Below are positions 8,858 through 18,017 of a DNA stretch of 58,778 nt, piece by piece. A program made the position numbers and the translations under genes. The DNA lies in contig CATLBW010000003.1 in assembly GCA_949879775.1 (NCBI GenBank), positions 1-58,778 of the forward strand, in the 5' to 3' direction. The DNA comes from an uncultured Lachnospiraceae bacterium. GTDB taxonomy: Bacteria; Bacillota; Clostridia; Lachnospirales; Lachnospiraceae. The first letter of the stretch is position 1, and every line of letters begins with the position of its first letter. The notes below the pieces were generated by a model. That model saw only the letters and a list, made by a program, of their open reading frames with translations. It was not told the DNA's origin and ran no database searches.

Positions 8858-8974
8858 ATGACAGATTATGAAACCATTATGGTTTTTCTGGGAATACTGG
8901 CTCTGTTGGTATCTTTCGGAACTCTACTGATAGCGTTGCTTGCCTACATAGATAGGAAAAACAAGCGAAAATAA
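8858..8974 (+). CDS. Putative holin-like toxin (type I toxin, TxpA/Hol_Tox-like), 38 residues
   Basis: Small membrane peptide starting MTDYETIMVFLGILALLVSF: a short acidic N-terminus, one hydrophobic helix of about 24 residues and a basic tail IDRKNKRK. This is the form of the putative holin-like toxins of Firmicutes, which insert into the membrane when over-produced. A strong GGGAGGTGA ribosome binding site lies six bases before the ATG. The gene has its own promoter (8718-8746), a terminator (9079-9110) and an opposing RNA gene over its 3' UTR, together a complete type I toxin-antitoxin module. It sits alone on the plus strand between two minus-strand operons. Confidence 0.85.
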   Translation: MTDYETIMVFLGILALLVSFGTLLIALLAYIDRKNKRK

Positions 8975-9006
8975 AAATACCTAACCTGTCGTGCAAACAG
9001 GCTAGG
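8968..9006 (-). terminator. Intrinsic terminator of the antisense RNA
   Basis: Read on the minus strand, CCTAGCCTGT (9006-8997) and ACAGGTTAGG (8989-8980) form a 10-position stem with one mismatch around a 7-base loop, followed directly by TATTTTTATTTT (8979-8968). On the plus strand the hairpin is preceded, not followed, by the A/T tract, so it acts only on the minus strand. It falls at the toxin stop codon. Confidence 0.75.
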
Positions 9007-9108
9007 CGGTGTCCTTTCGGACATTGATCCATATGCTTGGGAGCATCCACTTTTGGAGTAGGATACTATCCGTTGGAGAGGCATCTGTTCCCGCAGATGC
9101 CTTTCTTT
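8968..9108 (-). ncRNA. Candidate antisense antitoxin RNA (RatA-like)
   Basis: The interval between a minus-strand promoter (9115-9143) and a minus-strand intrinsic terminator (8968-9006) defines an RNA of about 140 bases fully complementary to the 3' UTR of the toxin mRNA, ending at the toxin stop codon. The region contains small perfect hairpins that would form in both RNAs: TGTCC/GGACA (9010-9023), ATGCT/AGCAT (9033-9046) and the terminator stem 9079-9102. Such loops often start duplex formation in txpA/RatA-type systems. No antisense open reading frame is needed. Function and exact ends are inferred. Confidence 0.68.
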
Positions 9109-9110
9109 AT
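9079..9110 (+). terminator. Intrinsic terminator of the toxin mRNA
   Basis: AGGCATCTG (9079-9087) and CAGATGCCT (9094-9102) form a perfect 9-bp stem with a 6-base loop, followed by TTCTTTAT. In the opposite direction no T-run follows, so it is directional and terminates the toxin transcript at about 9108. Confidence 0.85.
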
Positions 9111-9114
9111 GTTC

Positions 9115-9143
9115 AATATAACATAATTGCGGCAGAAATTCAA
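9115..9143 (-). promoter_or_regulatory. Promoter of the antisense antitoxin RNA
   Basis: On the minus strand TTGAAT (9143-9138), 17 bases, TATATT (9120-9115) with TGT directly before the -10. Start near 9108, exactly at the end of the toxin terminator, so the two transcripts overlap over the whole toxin 3' UTR. A 7-bp inverted repeat TTATGTT/AACATAA (9107-9126) overlaps the -10. Confidence 0.68.
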
Positions 9144-9174
9144 GTGTGGATTTTACGCGGATCTTTTATCATCA

Positions 9175-10245
9175 TTATACTTTATGAAAAATATACTTCT
9201 GCTGAACATGGTAGCTTATAAAAAACAACAATGTATCTACCATAATTTTCCAAGCAACTTCCGTAACCACTGGCATTATATACACACCTGCCGTTACCCC
9301 TAAAGCGCTCAACCCCATCTGAATTACCGCCAACAAAAAATATTTCCATGCAGACACTACCATTTTCCCTTCGGAACGAAATACCAGCTTATAATTTATG
9401 ATATAATTATAAGTCGCTGAAATAACTCTTGCCAATGCAGTGGCAATTGATATGTAAAATGCACTGTGAATCGCTTCCAAAAAATAACAAAAAAGGGCAA
9501 ACAGCAAAACATCGAATACACAAGAGGAAAGGGCTGAGAGTATATATTTCAGAAACATATTTGCAAAAATGCCGTATATTTTTATTGAATCTGCAATCGG
9601 ATTAAAATGTGTCTGATGGTTTTTCTGTGAATCATAAATAGTCTCGATTGGAACCTCGATAACCGGGTATCTGCCAAGGCTCTCAATCAACATCCGCATC
9701 TCAAACTCAAACCGCTCTCCCTTTACATATAATAAACGCCTCAAAAATTCTGTGGGTATGCCTCTCAAACCTGTCTGGGTATCACTGACTTTAATTCCCG
9801 ACACATAAGAAAGTATTTTAACCGTCAATTTATTGCCAAACATACTCTTCCAGGGAATCCCTCCCCCAGCAAAAGACCTTGACCCCAAAATTAGGCTGCT
9901 CGGATGACAGCGCAATGCTTCTTTAACCGAATCGATTGCTGGCTTATTATGCTGACCGTCCGAATCAGCCGTCACCACGCCTAATGCCCCCGGATAGGCT
10001 TCTAAAACATAAGAAAATGCTGTTTTAAGCGCACGCCCCTTTCCCATATTTGTTTTATGTGTTAATATAACCCCCCTATCTCCTAATATTTCTTTGCATT
10101 TTTCAAAAATCCCGTCAAATCGAAAACCGCTGCCATCGTCAACAATGATTATGGCTGTATCATCATCAACGAAACTATGTATCAATGTAATGAGACGTTC
10201 ATCCGGTTCATAAGCGGGAATAATAATCGGAATTATCTCATTCAT
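9175..10245 (-). CDS. GT2 glycosyltransferase fused to a GtrA-like membrane domain
   Basis: 356 residues. Positions 1-230 are a GT-A family 2 domain of the polyprenyl-phosphate glycosyltransferase type (IIIPAYEPDERL, IVDDGSG, then TADSDGQH as the D-x-D-like metal site and DTQTGLRGIP). Positions about 235-356 contain four membrane helices of GtrA type (FDVLLFALFCYF, ATYNYIINYKLVFRS). Stand-alone GT2 and GtrA proteins make and flip a polyprenyl-phosphate sugar used by GT-C enzymes on the outside; the fusion joins both steps. It overlaps the preceding GT-C-like gene by 8 bases, so a donor-maker and its membrane transferase are probably paired. Last gene of the central operon. Confidence 0.9.
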   Translation of the reverse strand: MNEIIPIIIPAYEPDERLITLIHSFVDDDTAIIIVDDGSGFRFDGIFEKCKEILGDRGVILTHKTNMGKGRALKTAFSYVLEAYPGALGVVTADSDGQHNKPAIDSVKEALRCHPSSLILGSRSFAGGGIPWKSMFGNKLTVKILSYVSGIKVSDTQTGLRGIPTEFLRRLLYVKGERFEFEMRMLIESLGRYPVIEVPIETIYDSQKNHQTHFNPIADSIKIYGIFANMFLKYILSALSSCVFDVLLFALFCYFLEAIHSAFYISIATALARVISATYNYIINYKLVFRSEGKMVVSAWKYFLLAVIQMGLSALGVTAGVYIMPVVTEVAWKIMVDTLLFFISYHVQQKYIFHKV

Positions 10246-11996
10246 TATGTTTTGCAGTCGATATGACAGACTTTCCCTCCTGTTCTGGATAATTCTCTTT
10301 TACCCAGTCTTGGACAACTTGATTTTCCCCATCAAATATCAAAATATATTCATAATTCCCACTATCCTCCAATTGGGGCTTTTCTGTTATTGTCCGAGGC
10401 GATATATCACATGACCATAAAATATAACGACACATATGATATATATAACCTGCCGACCTTTCCGGGACACAGATAAGGTATGAAGCGCTTTCCGGGACAT
10501 TATTCTCCTTTATTGTCTGTTCCACACGGGTTCTTGTCCCATCTATGTAATTATTAAAAATTACTGGAACCTTTCCTCCCCCTTGTTCTCCTCGCCAGAT
10601 AACAAATAATGCAAGATATATGCCCGATAAATAAATCCACTTTTTTTTCTTGTCTTCAATTGATGATAATATTTGTATTGAAAATAGGACTATTAAATAA
10701 TATATTGCAATGAAAATAGAATTCCTATACCTATTAATGTCAGATAAATTCTTTGCCTCTTCTCCTGGCATAGAAAACAGATACATGCAGGCTGTCCCTA
10801 TCATATAGGTAACATACATGAAAACAGACAGAAAAACCAACTTAAAATAAGTTTTTCTTACTTGAATTTTACATAAAACTAAAAGCGCTCCCAAAATAGC
10901 TATAAAAAGGACAATTTCATATAATCTCTTTCCGGTAATTGCAAACTTTAGGACGTTTGTTAAAATTAGTTTGACATCATTCCCATCCTTGTTAGAAAGC
11001 ACTTGCCCATAATTTTTAATTGTCATCGCATGTTTTGACACGGAACTGTCAGAAAACAAATAACTGCAATGCGCATGCCATAAAAACAAAGATATGAATG
11101 GCACAAAAATGGTAAAAAGCTTTTGCTTAATATTATTTTTATCATACTTAAAGGAAACGCCAAACAATATGCATGATAACGCTACGAAATAAATTCCGGA
11201 ATTCTTAATTTGAATAGACGCGCACAAAAATGGGATTGCCCATAAAGCATATACCCCCCCCCAGGGTATTTTCCCTATTAGACAAATGTAAACACTCCGA
11301 ATAAATGAAAAACAACATTGCCATACCCTGCAAAGGAAGTAAACTATCTACCGATAAAGCCGTAATCGAAATATTATAGCAGAACAAATAATTACTAAAC
11401 AAAAGGAGGTATATGCTGCCAACAACTACATATCGCTTCAATAATTTAAAAATAGGCAAAATAAAGGTTAGCATCATAAATCCCTGGGCGAACATTTGAA
11501 TTGACTCAGAACCTCCCAGTATTTTTGAAACATAATAAATAAAAGATGCGCTGCCAAGAGGATATTCCTGAAAAACAACCAAGGCATCTTCAAATGATGG
11601 GAACCTGTCAGTTAAAAGCATATTTTTAACTACCAGCGACCAATGTGAGAAACAATCATAATCTATAAATATTTGTCCTTTGCAGGCAATCAACACCAGG
11701 CAAGTTGTAACTGCCAAAAAAACATATCCTGCATTCCAATATGTATGGATTACATTTTTGAAATCTGTACATAAATAGTAAATAGCCAAAATAATGCCTG
11801 CACAAAACATTCCCATAACAGCCAACAACAAGCAATTTAAAATTCCTGCACAAAATAACACTGTAATCTGCCAAGAGACTGAAAGGGCTGGAATAAAAAA
11901 TATATTTATCCCAGATTTCCTTCTAAAAAATTCCCAGATGCCCAGATTAGATATAAAAAATAATATCAATTTTAAGATTATAAATAAGTACTGCAT
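10238..11996 (-). pseudogene. GT-C-like polytopic membrane glycosyltransferase, frame interrupted at a G9 tract (possibly phase-variable)
   Basis: Two overlapping frames encode halves of one membrane protein. The first half starts at ATG 11996 (AGGGAG ribosome binding site; MQYLFIILKLILFF) and has about seven hydrophobic segments plus a YDCFSHWSLVVKNM block resembling external loop 1 of GT-C enzymes. It meets a stop shortly after nine consecutive G (11262-11254 on this strand). Removing one G, or adding two, joins NRENTLGG to VYALWAIPFLCASIQ and continues to the stop at 10238; with one G removed the protein is 585 residues. The second half adds more membrane helices and a soluble tail. The tract length fits slipped-strand ON/OFF switching, but a fixed mutation or a base-calling error cannot be excluded. 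The GT2-GtrA partner follows with an 8-base overlap. Confidence 0.72.
11254..11262 (-). repeat. G9 homopolymer tract inside a coding frame
   Basis: Nine consecutive C on the plus strand, read as GGG codons in the membrane glycosyltransferase. No other G/C tract of this length was noticed in the window. With 9 units the gene is out of frame; 8 or 11 restore it. Confidence 0.8.
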
Positions 11997-12074
11997 TATA
12001 ATTTCTCCCTTCAAATTAGTCTAATTTTAACTTCCGCATATCCCTTATACGATACCGGAAAACTTTAGCAACTT

Positions 12075-13490
12075 TCATGCCCTTACCATCTTTATCCCTG
12101 CTATAATCTTGTTGCGATAAATAAACAATGTAATCATGGCGCAAAAAACTGTAACTGCTAATTTTAATACAAAAGCCCCTTCAAGCGCCAGCCTTACAAT
12201 CAGGTACATGCCAACAAAATGAAGGATAATCTTTTTCATCCCATACGGGCAGGGATATAACCGCTGTGAATTAATATAATTTATCAAGAGCATGACCGCA
12301 TACCCTATAAAAGTTGTGGCGGCAGCCGCCATAATTCCATAACGTGGGATAAAAATAACATTCAGCAGCAGATTGACGACTGCTGCCGTACCTGTTGCCA
12401 ACAGTATGTACGCCGACTTCTTTTCAAATAAGACCCCATAACATGTGAGCGTATACAGGACATACAGCACCTGGGCAAACATCATGTCCGGCAAAACCTC
12501 ATATGCCGCTTCATACTCAGCCGCCGCCATAACCGCTATGATCTCCTTTGAAAACATGGAAATAATAAATGCAATCCCCACCATCACCACATACACGATA
12601 TTCAAAACGGCTGAAAACTGCTCTTTTGCCTCCGGTTTCTTATAACTTGAATACGCAAAGGTCGTATAAGCTGTGCCGACGGAAGAAATCAAGACCCCCA
12701 AAATGGCAACAAAGCGGCTCCCTATCCCATACATCCCAACAGCATGTTCCCCCCGGTAAAATAAAATGATATACCGGTCCGACAAAGTCAGTATTAACGA
12801 TGAAAGCACTGACGGCAGCATCGGCAGGGAATACCGCAGCATTTGTTTCATCAACTTCCGATCTACATACTGCATGGAAAATTTCTTCTTCACTGCAAAA
12901 GAAAACAAAAAAACCTGCAGCACATTGACCATAAGCGTACTTAGTATCAGGGAATAGACCCCTAACTGGAAATATACTAAAAAAACCACGTTCAATATGA
13001 TGGTTGCCGACGAGGAAACTACCGCAGCCACACTATATGCCATCATCCTGTTTTGAAGCCTGACCTCAAGCGATAACGGCAGAAATAAAAGGTTCGCTGT
13101 TACCGCCAGCAAGGCTATCGCAACCACATAAGCGTTGCCGGAAGACTTAAATAATATCTCAGACCATGGCCCTGAAAAGAAACATGCAATTACAGGTATC
13201 AGCCCCATGACAGCCAGCAGAAACGATATGGTTGAAAACACTTTATCCTGCTGGTCTTTTTCCTCTTCAAAATAAAATGCGCTGTATGCGGAATCCATGC
13301 CCATTACTAATACCGGGAACAGGAAGCCTGTCATTGTTGTAACTGCATCGGAAACGCCAAGCATCTCAGGCGTCAGCTTACTCGTATACAAAGGCAGCAG
13401 GAAAAATTGAATGCCCTTGATTATAATGTTTGAAATAAATAAAACAGAACTCCCTTTAATAAACGACTTTATATTTGACGTATTATCCAT
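12075..13490 (-). CDS. Wzx-type polysaccharide flippase
   Basis: 471-residue membrane protein with about 14 hydrophobic helices. The N-terminal helix segment FIKGSSVLFISNIIIKGIQF is characteristic of polysaccharide exporters of the MOP superfamily, and charged residues occur within helices. It moves undecaprenyl-linked repeat units to the outer face of the membrane. ATG 13490 is used (MDNTSNIKSF): it overlaps the end of the preceding glycosyltransferase by 8 bases with AGGAAA just upstream, and the hydrophobic region starts right after. A longer reading would add 35 residues that come from another frame of that gene. Confidence 0.93.
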   Translation of the reverse strand: MDNTSNIKSFIKGSSVLFISNIIIKGIQFFLLPLYTSKLTPEMLGVSDAVTTMTGFLFPVLVMGMDSAYSAFYFEEEKDQQDKVFSTISFLLAVMGLIPVIACFFSGPWSEILFKSSGNAYVVAIALLAVTANLLFLPLSLEVRLQNRMMAYSVAAVVSSSATIILNVVFLVYFQLGVYSLILSTLMVNVLQVFLFSFAVKKKFSMQYVDRKLMKQMLRYSLPMLPSVLSSLILTLSDRYIILFYRGEHAVGMYGIGSRFVAILGVLISSVGTAYTTFAYSSYKKPEAKEQFSAVLNIVYVVMVGIAFIISMFSKEIIAVMAAAEYEAAYEVLPDMMFAQVLYVLYTLTCYGVLFEKKSAYILLATGTAAVVNLLLNVIFIPRYGIMAAAATTFIGYAVMLLINYINSQRLYPCPYGMKKIILHFVGMYLIVRLALEGAFVLKLAVTVFCAMITLFIYRNKIIAGIKMVRA

Positions 13491-14568
13491 ATATTTCCTG
13501 GGCCGCAGCATGCATAAACGCCTCCCTGCCTCTGATTGGCCCAATCTCTCCTGTATAGACTTCACAAAGCGCTTTTGCATTTTTCCTGCAGTCATGGTAC
13601 TTTTTTACATACTCGCTTCCCGCAACCCCGATTTCATGCCTAAGCCGCCCATCTTTAATCAGCCGCTCTAAAACCTCCTGAACCGTATCTGGGTTCGCGC
13701 TTACAAGCGGCAATTCCTCCGGCAGGCAATCTTTCATCCCATCCGAGATATAAGTAATGACAGGCTTTCCAAGCGCCATCCCTTCTATCGCAAACACCCC
13801 ATATGTCCCCAGCCGTACCTGATCCACAATAATATCCGCTTTCTTATATATTTGGCGAGCCTCTTTTTGCGTTTTATTCTCTACTAATATAAAGTCAAGG
13901 TCATACTTCTGTTTTAAAGATTCAACTGCCTCAATAATCTGGTCGCTTCCCTTAACCTTCCGATTTGAAGGCGCATGTACAATACATATTTTTTCCTTTT
14001 CCACCGGCACATAACATGGCGTAAACCTTTCTAAGTCCACCTTCAATGGCACTACAAAAATATTCCTTGCTGTTGCGGGAAGATGCGGTATCAATTCATC
14101 GTCATGCAGCAGCACGCCGTCTGCATACCTGCATATTTTTGCTGCCGTTTTCTTTCTCTTTTCCAGCCCTGCCGTATAATCCTCCGTCAGTATATAAGGA
14201 TTCACTTTTTCTGCATCTGCATAGTCGCGCAGCTCCGAGCCATGGAATTCAACAAAGATTTTTTTCCCAAGCAGCTTTAACAGCCATAAATCATGGTTCA
14301 GCAACATGGTGCTCCCTGCATGGAAATGAAACACATTGTGCTCCCTTAATATCTTCAATTCGTAAAAACAAATTTTCAGCAGGTAAAATGGATATAAATA
14401 CCAATTCTTCCGATATATGTTCAGGGAAATTCCGTAACCATAATTGAAAGTTTTGTTCCGAAGCACCATATGGGAAGCCTTTATCCCATTATATATCAAT
14501 CCTTTTACCGAATAATAGGCCTGCCCTGCTATCTCGCACACTCCATGAAAAACCCGCAATTCTTTCAT
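13483..14568 (-). CDS. Glycosyltransferase family 4-like
   Basis: 361-residue GT-B protein. HAGSTML and FVEFHGSELRDY in the first half and a donor-binding C-terminal half (IVHAPSNRKVKGS, then GVFAIEGMALGKPVITY with its E-x-MA-x-G-KPV block) are seen. The usual E-x7-E spacing is modified, so donor class is uncertain. The ATG directly follows the stop of the polymerase gene, whose last codons AGG AGG GTT supply the ribosome binding site. It overlaps the flippase start. Confidence 0.82.
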   Translation of the reverse strand: MKELRVFHGVCEIAGQAYYSVKGLIYNGIKASHMVLRNKTFNYGYGISLNIYRKNWYLYPFYLLKICFYELKILREHNVFHFHAGSTMLLNHDLWLLKLLGKKIFVEFHGSELRDYADAEKVNPYILTEDYTAGLEKRKKTAAKICRYADGVLLHDDELIPHLPATARNIFVVPLKVDLERFTPCYVPVEKEKICIVHAPSNRKVKGSDQIIEAVESLKQKYDLDFILVENKTQKEARQIYKKADIIVDQVRLGTYGVFAIEGMALGKPVITYISDGMKDCLPEELPLVSANPDTVQEVLERLIKDGRLRHEIGVAGSEYVKKYHDCRKNAKALCEVYTGEIGPIRGREAFMHAAAQEIYG

Positions 14569-15816
14569 CTACATAACCCTCCTGTGTAGGTTCAAAATTT
14601 TTATCCGCGATTTACGCTCCTTAGTTTGTTCTGCTGAGACAAAGTAATACAGAAGCAGCACAACCCACATGATCCTGAGACGGGCCATACTGCTGGACGC
14701 AATGCTAATCAGCAAGAACGTGGGGACAAACGCGTAACACGCAATCCCATAAGCTGTGATTCCTTTTTCGTCAAACATCCTTATAAAAATTTTCCACAGT
14801 ATATAAATAATCACTGCTGCAACCAAAATGCCATAATCCGCAAAAAGCTCTAAAAGGAAATTATGCGGATTAATCCCTACATAAAATGTTGTCTGGTTTG
14901 CACCTGCCCCCATCAGGACATATTTCAATGCCACTCCCAAAGAGCCTTCAATAATCTTTAGACGGAACACATCACTGGTTGAAGCGCTGGAGAATTTGTT
15001 TATTATCGCTACCACATCGCCGCCCAATAAAAACAGGCCTCCCAGCGCCATGGCCGATACAATCCCCAATACATGAAACGCCTTTTTCTTACCTGTGGCG
15101 CCATCCCTTGTGCTGCCAACAAATTTTAAGGCATTGCCCATTATAATAAAGAAAACAGCCGTTAAAACACTCAGCATCCCGGACCTGGAGCCTGTATGGT
15201 AAATGACAAATAGGCCCAGAACCCATTCCACAATACAGATATACCTTCTTTTTCGTTTCGCATAATACAAGGTGACCCCTAGAAGGCATAAGATAATCCA
15301 CGTAGCATAATCATTCGGGTTTCCAAGGAAACTTCTGATTTCATCTCTAAACGCTGCCTCCTGCACATTTGTGTCAAAATGTATCCCCACAAAAACTTCA
15401 CATAAGCCGACCGCAATCGACAGCAGCAACGAAACCTCAATACTTTTCATCACCAAAAGATATTCCTGGTTATTCCTGAACAAAACGCACATTTCAAAGC
15501 AGATAAATAAGTTGATAAAAAGGCTGCGTATCCCCAGTTTCCATGAAGCAATATCCCCAACCCAAAATACTTGGACCATACTGGCGGCTGCCCAAAATAC
15601 AACGAGGAACAGGACGATTCTCTTTTCCTGCCCCTGCTTCTTATATTGACGGAATACCCCCATCAATTCAGGGATTGAAAGAAGCATTAATACAGCCGCG
15701 ATGTATTGCGAATACGCCCTTCCTGCTATCTTGAAATAGTCCCCAAAATTAAAGGATATTACTAACAGCCCAAACAAATAACTTTTTAATTGCCTCGCGC
15801 TTATTTTTACTTTCAT
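14569..15816 (-). CDS. O-antigen polymerase/ligase-like protein (Wzy-like)
   Basis: 415 residues with about ten to twelve membrane helices and one large external loop (about 275-310: SSASTSDVFRLKIIEG, then GAGANQTTFYVGINPHNFLL). The G-x-G-like turn followed by an HN pair before a helix is the Wzy_C/WaaL signature. With the flippase, PglC-like initiator and Wzz-like protein it forms a Wzx/Wzy-type assembly pathway. Start at ATG 15816. Polymerase rather than ligase is inferred from the Gram-positive setting. Confidence 0.86.
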   Translation of the reverse strand: MKVKISARQLKSYLFGLLVISFNFGDYFKIAGRAYSQYIAAVLMLLSIPELMGVFRQYKKQGQEKRIVLFLVVFWAAASMVQVFWVGDIASWKLGIRSLFINLFICFEMCVLFRNNQEYLLVMKSIEVSLLLSIAVGLCEVFVGIHFDTNVQEAAFRDEIRSFLGNPNDYATWIILCLLGVTLYYAKRKRRYICIVEWVLGLFVIYHTGSRSGMLSVLTAVFFIIMGNALKFVGSTRDGATGKKKAFHVLGIVSAMALGGLFLLGGDVVAIINKFSSASTSDVFRLKIIEGSLGVALKYVLMGAGANQTTFYVGINPHNFLLELFADYGILVAAVIIYILWKIFIRMFDEKGITAYGIACYAFVPTFLLISIASSSMARLRIMWVVLLLYYFVSAEQTKERKSRIKILNLHRRVM

Positions 15817-15846
15817 TGATAACCCTCAAACATATAAATTAGGCAT

Positions 15847-16941
15847 TTATCGATATATTCTGTCCAGCACCTTAACAGCCTGCTCCCATTTATATTCTTC
15901 TGCCTTTTTAAGCATATTCTTTCTGCACTCTTCCAACAATTCCGGATGGGCTAAAACCTTTAATACAATCTCTTTGACTGCCTTTACATCCTGCGGGTTA
16001 GCTACAAACCCCAGCCCGAACTTCCTCACCTTTTCTGCCATGCCAAGCCCCTCAGTCATAATCATAGGCGTTCCCGTAATAATTGCCTCATAGAACTTGA
16101 CTACTTCTGTTTCTCCCTGGTAATTGGGATTTTGGGCATTATAGCCACAAAACAACAAATCTGTGTTCTGATATAAGCGATTTGACTCCCTCAGCCCATC
16201 ATACTCGCCATGGACGTGGACGTTAGGATAATCCTTTTCCAGCTCTTTTAATTGGGGTAGGTCAATTCCCTCCCCATTGATATCAATACGCACGTTCTCC
16301 ATATCCTTACATGCCTGAAACAACGTCTGAAAATATGGCACCTGGCTTCTGACGCATCCATGGTAGCCGATTCTCAAAATTGACGACGGCGTTTTTTCGT
16401 GATAGCTCAAATACGAACTATCTGGATAATTCCTTAATGTAACTATTTTATGACGCAGGCTTCCTGAGACATTAACACTGTCAACCGGTATCACAGCAAT
16501 ACTTTTACGGCTGCCTTTTATGCACTGTTCCACAATCTTTTTTGAGACAGCTTTTCTTATCCTGCCGCCATAAATATAGTCTTCGTGCATATCAAACACA
16601 TAAGGGATGCGCTTTATGCCGGAAAGCTTATAAGCCATCATGGCGTCCAGGTCATGGCAATGGACAAAATCCGCCTGATGCCTAGCCAGATACCCCCTGC
16701 ACGCCCTGACATATTTCAAATATGCCCCTATCTGATGGTAGCCCGTCCCCGCCACAGAGGGAATGCAAAAACGCAGAACCCTAATCCCGTCCTTCTTCTC
16801 TTTCCGGGGCAGCCCTGAGCCTGCCTCCCTGTCCCAACATAATATAGTGACCTGGTGCCCCTGTCCCAACAAATAGACTGCTTCTTTATATACTCTCACA
16901 TCCGGGTTAAAGCCGTTGGTAAGCAGCATTACGATGTTCAT
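15847..16941 (-). CDS. Glycosyltransferase family 4
   Basis: 364-residue GT-B enzyme. The N-terminus MNIVMLLTNGFNPDVRVYKE is typical of family 4, DFVHCHDLDAMMAY closes the acceptor domain, and the donor half contains RIGYHGCVRSQVPYFQT and TEVVKFYEAIITGTPMIMTE, an E-x7-E-like block. It overlaps the end of the upstream oxidoreductase by four bases (ATGA), implying coupled translation. Sugar specificity unknown. Confidence 0.88.
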   Translation of the reverse strand: MNIVMLLTNGFNPDVRVYKEAVYLLGQGHQVTILCWDREAGSGLPRKEKKDGIRVLRFCIPSVAGTGYHQIGAYLKYVRACRGYLARHQADFVHCHDLDAMMAYKLSGIKRIPYVFDMHEDYIYGGRIRKAVSKKIVEQCIKGSRKSIAVIPVDSVNVSGSLRHKIVTLRNYPDSSYLSYHEKTPSSILRIGYHGCVRSQVPYFQTLFQACKDMENVRIDINGEGIDLPQLKELEKDYPNVHVHGEYDGLRESNRLYQNTDLLFCGYNAQNPNYQGETEVVKFYEAIITGTPMIMTEGLGMAEKVRKFGLGFVANPQDVKAVKEIVLKVLAHPELLEECRKNMLKKAEEYKWEQAVKVLDRIYR

Positions 16942-18017
16942 TTTGAAAACTCTCCTTCCATCTGCGTGCTGGCAAACTCCTTTAGGGGCAGTTTTACCGG
17001 AACCCCCGTCTTCTGGCTCTTATAAATCGCAAGCACCAGTTCCAATGCATTCCGGCCTGCCTGCGCATTGACGTAAGGCTCCCTGTCATTTTGGATTGCA
17101 TCAACCACATCTGCAAAAAGGCTGGTATGGCCATTCCCATACACATTAGAGGTTTCTTCCTCAAACCCTTTATTCATACAGTCCTCCTCTGTCTCATCCG
17201 CAAAATCCCAGACGTCTATATTATTGGTGGACGTCCCCCCTAATTTGACGGTCCCACGCTCTCCAAATAAATATAAAGTTTCTTCCAGATTCCGGGGATA
17301 GACATTCGTTGTCCCCTCGATGGTAGCGACCGCGCCGTTTTTAAACTTAACCACTGCCACTCCGATATCTTCTGCTTCCAGGTAACCATGGAACCGCTGC
17401 CTGGTCGCGCCATACACCTCTTCCACCTCTTCACCCATCATCCAGCGTAAAAGGTCAATGCCATGGATACATTGGTTCATCAATGCGCCCCCATCCTGTT
17501 CCCAGGTCCCGCGCCAGGGCGCCTGGGTATAATACTCCTGGTTTCGGTTCCACCGCACATGGATGGAGCCATGGGAAAGTTTTCCAAACCTTCCTGCTTC
17601 CAACGCTTTTCGCATCTTCTGCACGGCAAGGTTAAAGCGGTTTTGATGGCATGCCGACACCTTTACCTTCTTTTCCTGGGATTGACGGATAATCTCCTCC
17701 GCGTCCTCCATGCTCATAGCCATCGGCTTTTCAATGATTACATGGACGCCTGCATTAATGCAATACAAAGCTATCTCGGCATGGCTTCCGCTTTCCGTGG
17801 CAATGCTGGCAAGCTCCGGCTTCACTTCATCTATCATCTTGCGGTAATCCGTATACCGCCTGATGGAAGCGTCGTTTTCAAGCCCATGCTTTTCAAGCAA
17901 TGCACCCATATGCCCCTCTTCAATGTCACAGACCGCTGCAATATCCAGCTTATTATTCAATGCGGCTTTGATATGGTTTGTAGATATCCTGCCGCAGCCT
18001 ATCAACGCGTATTTCAT
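16938..18017 (-). CDS. Gfo/Idh/MocA-family oxidoreductase (second WbpB-like copy)
   Basis: 359 residues. N-terminal Rossmann motif ALIGCGRISTNH (4-15), EKPMAMSMEDAEE with the catalytic EKP at 96-98, and the C-terminal sheet domain (HVRWNRNQEYYTQAPWRGTW) typical of the family. With the two preceding genes it repeats the wbpD/wbpB pairing seen at 6937-8504, but sequence similarity to that copy is low, so it probably works on a different sugar nucleotide. The ATG directly follows the stop of the acetyltransferase. Confidence 0.88.
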   Translation of the reverse strand: MKYALIGCGRISTNHIKAALNNKLDIAAVCDIEEGHMGALLEKHGLENDASIRRYTDYRKMIDEVKPELASIATESGSHAEIALYCINAGVHVIIEKPMAMSMEDAEEIIRQSQEKKVKVSACHQNRFNLAVQKMRKALEAGRFGKLSHGSIHVRWNRNQEYYTQAPWRGTWEQDGGALMNQCIHGIDLLRWMMGEEVEEVYGATRQRFHGYLEAEDIGVAVVKFKNGAVATIEGTTNVYPRNLEETLYLFGERGTVKLGGTSTNNIDVWDFADETEEDCMNKGFEEETSNVYGNGHTSLFADVVDAIQNDREPYVNAQAGRNALELVLAIYKSQKTGVPVKLPLKEFASTQMEGEFSK

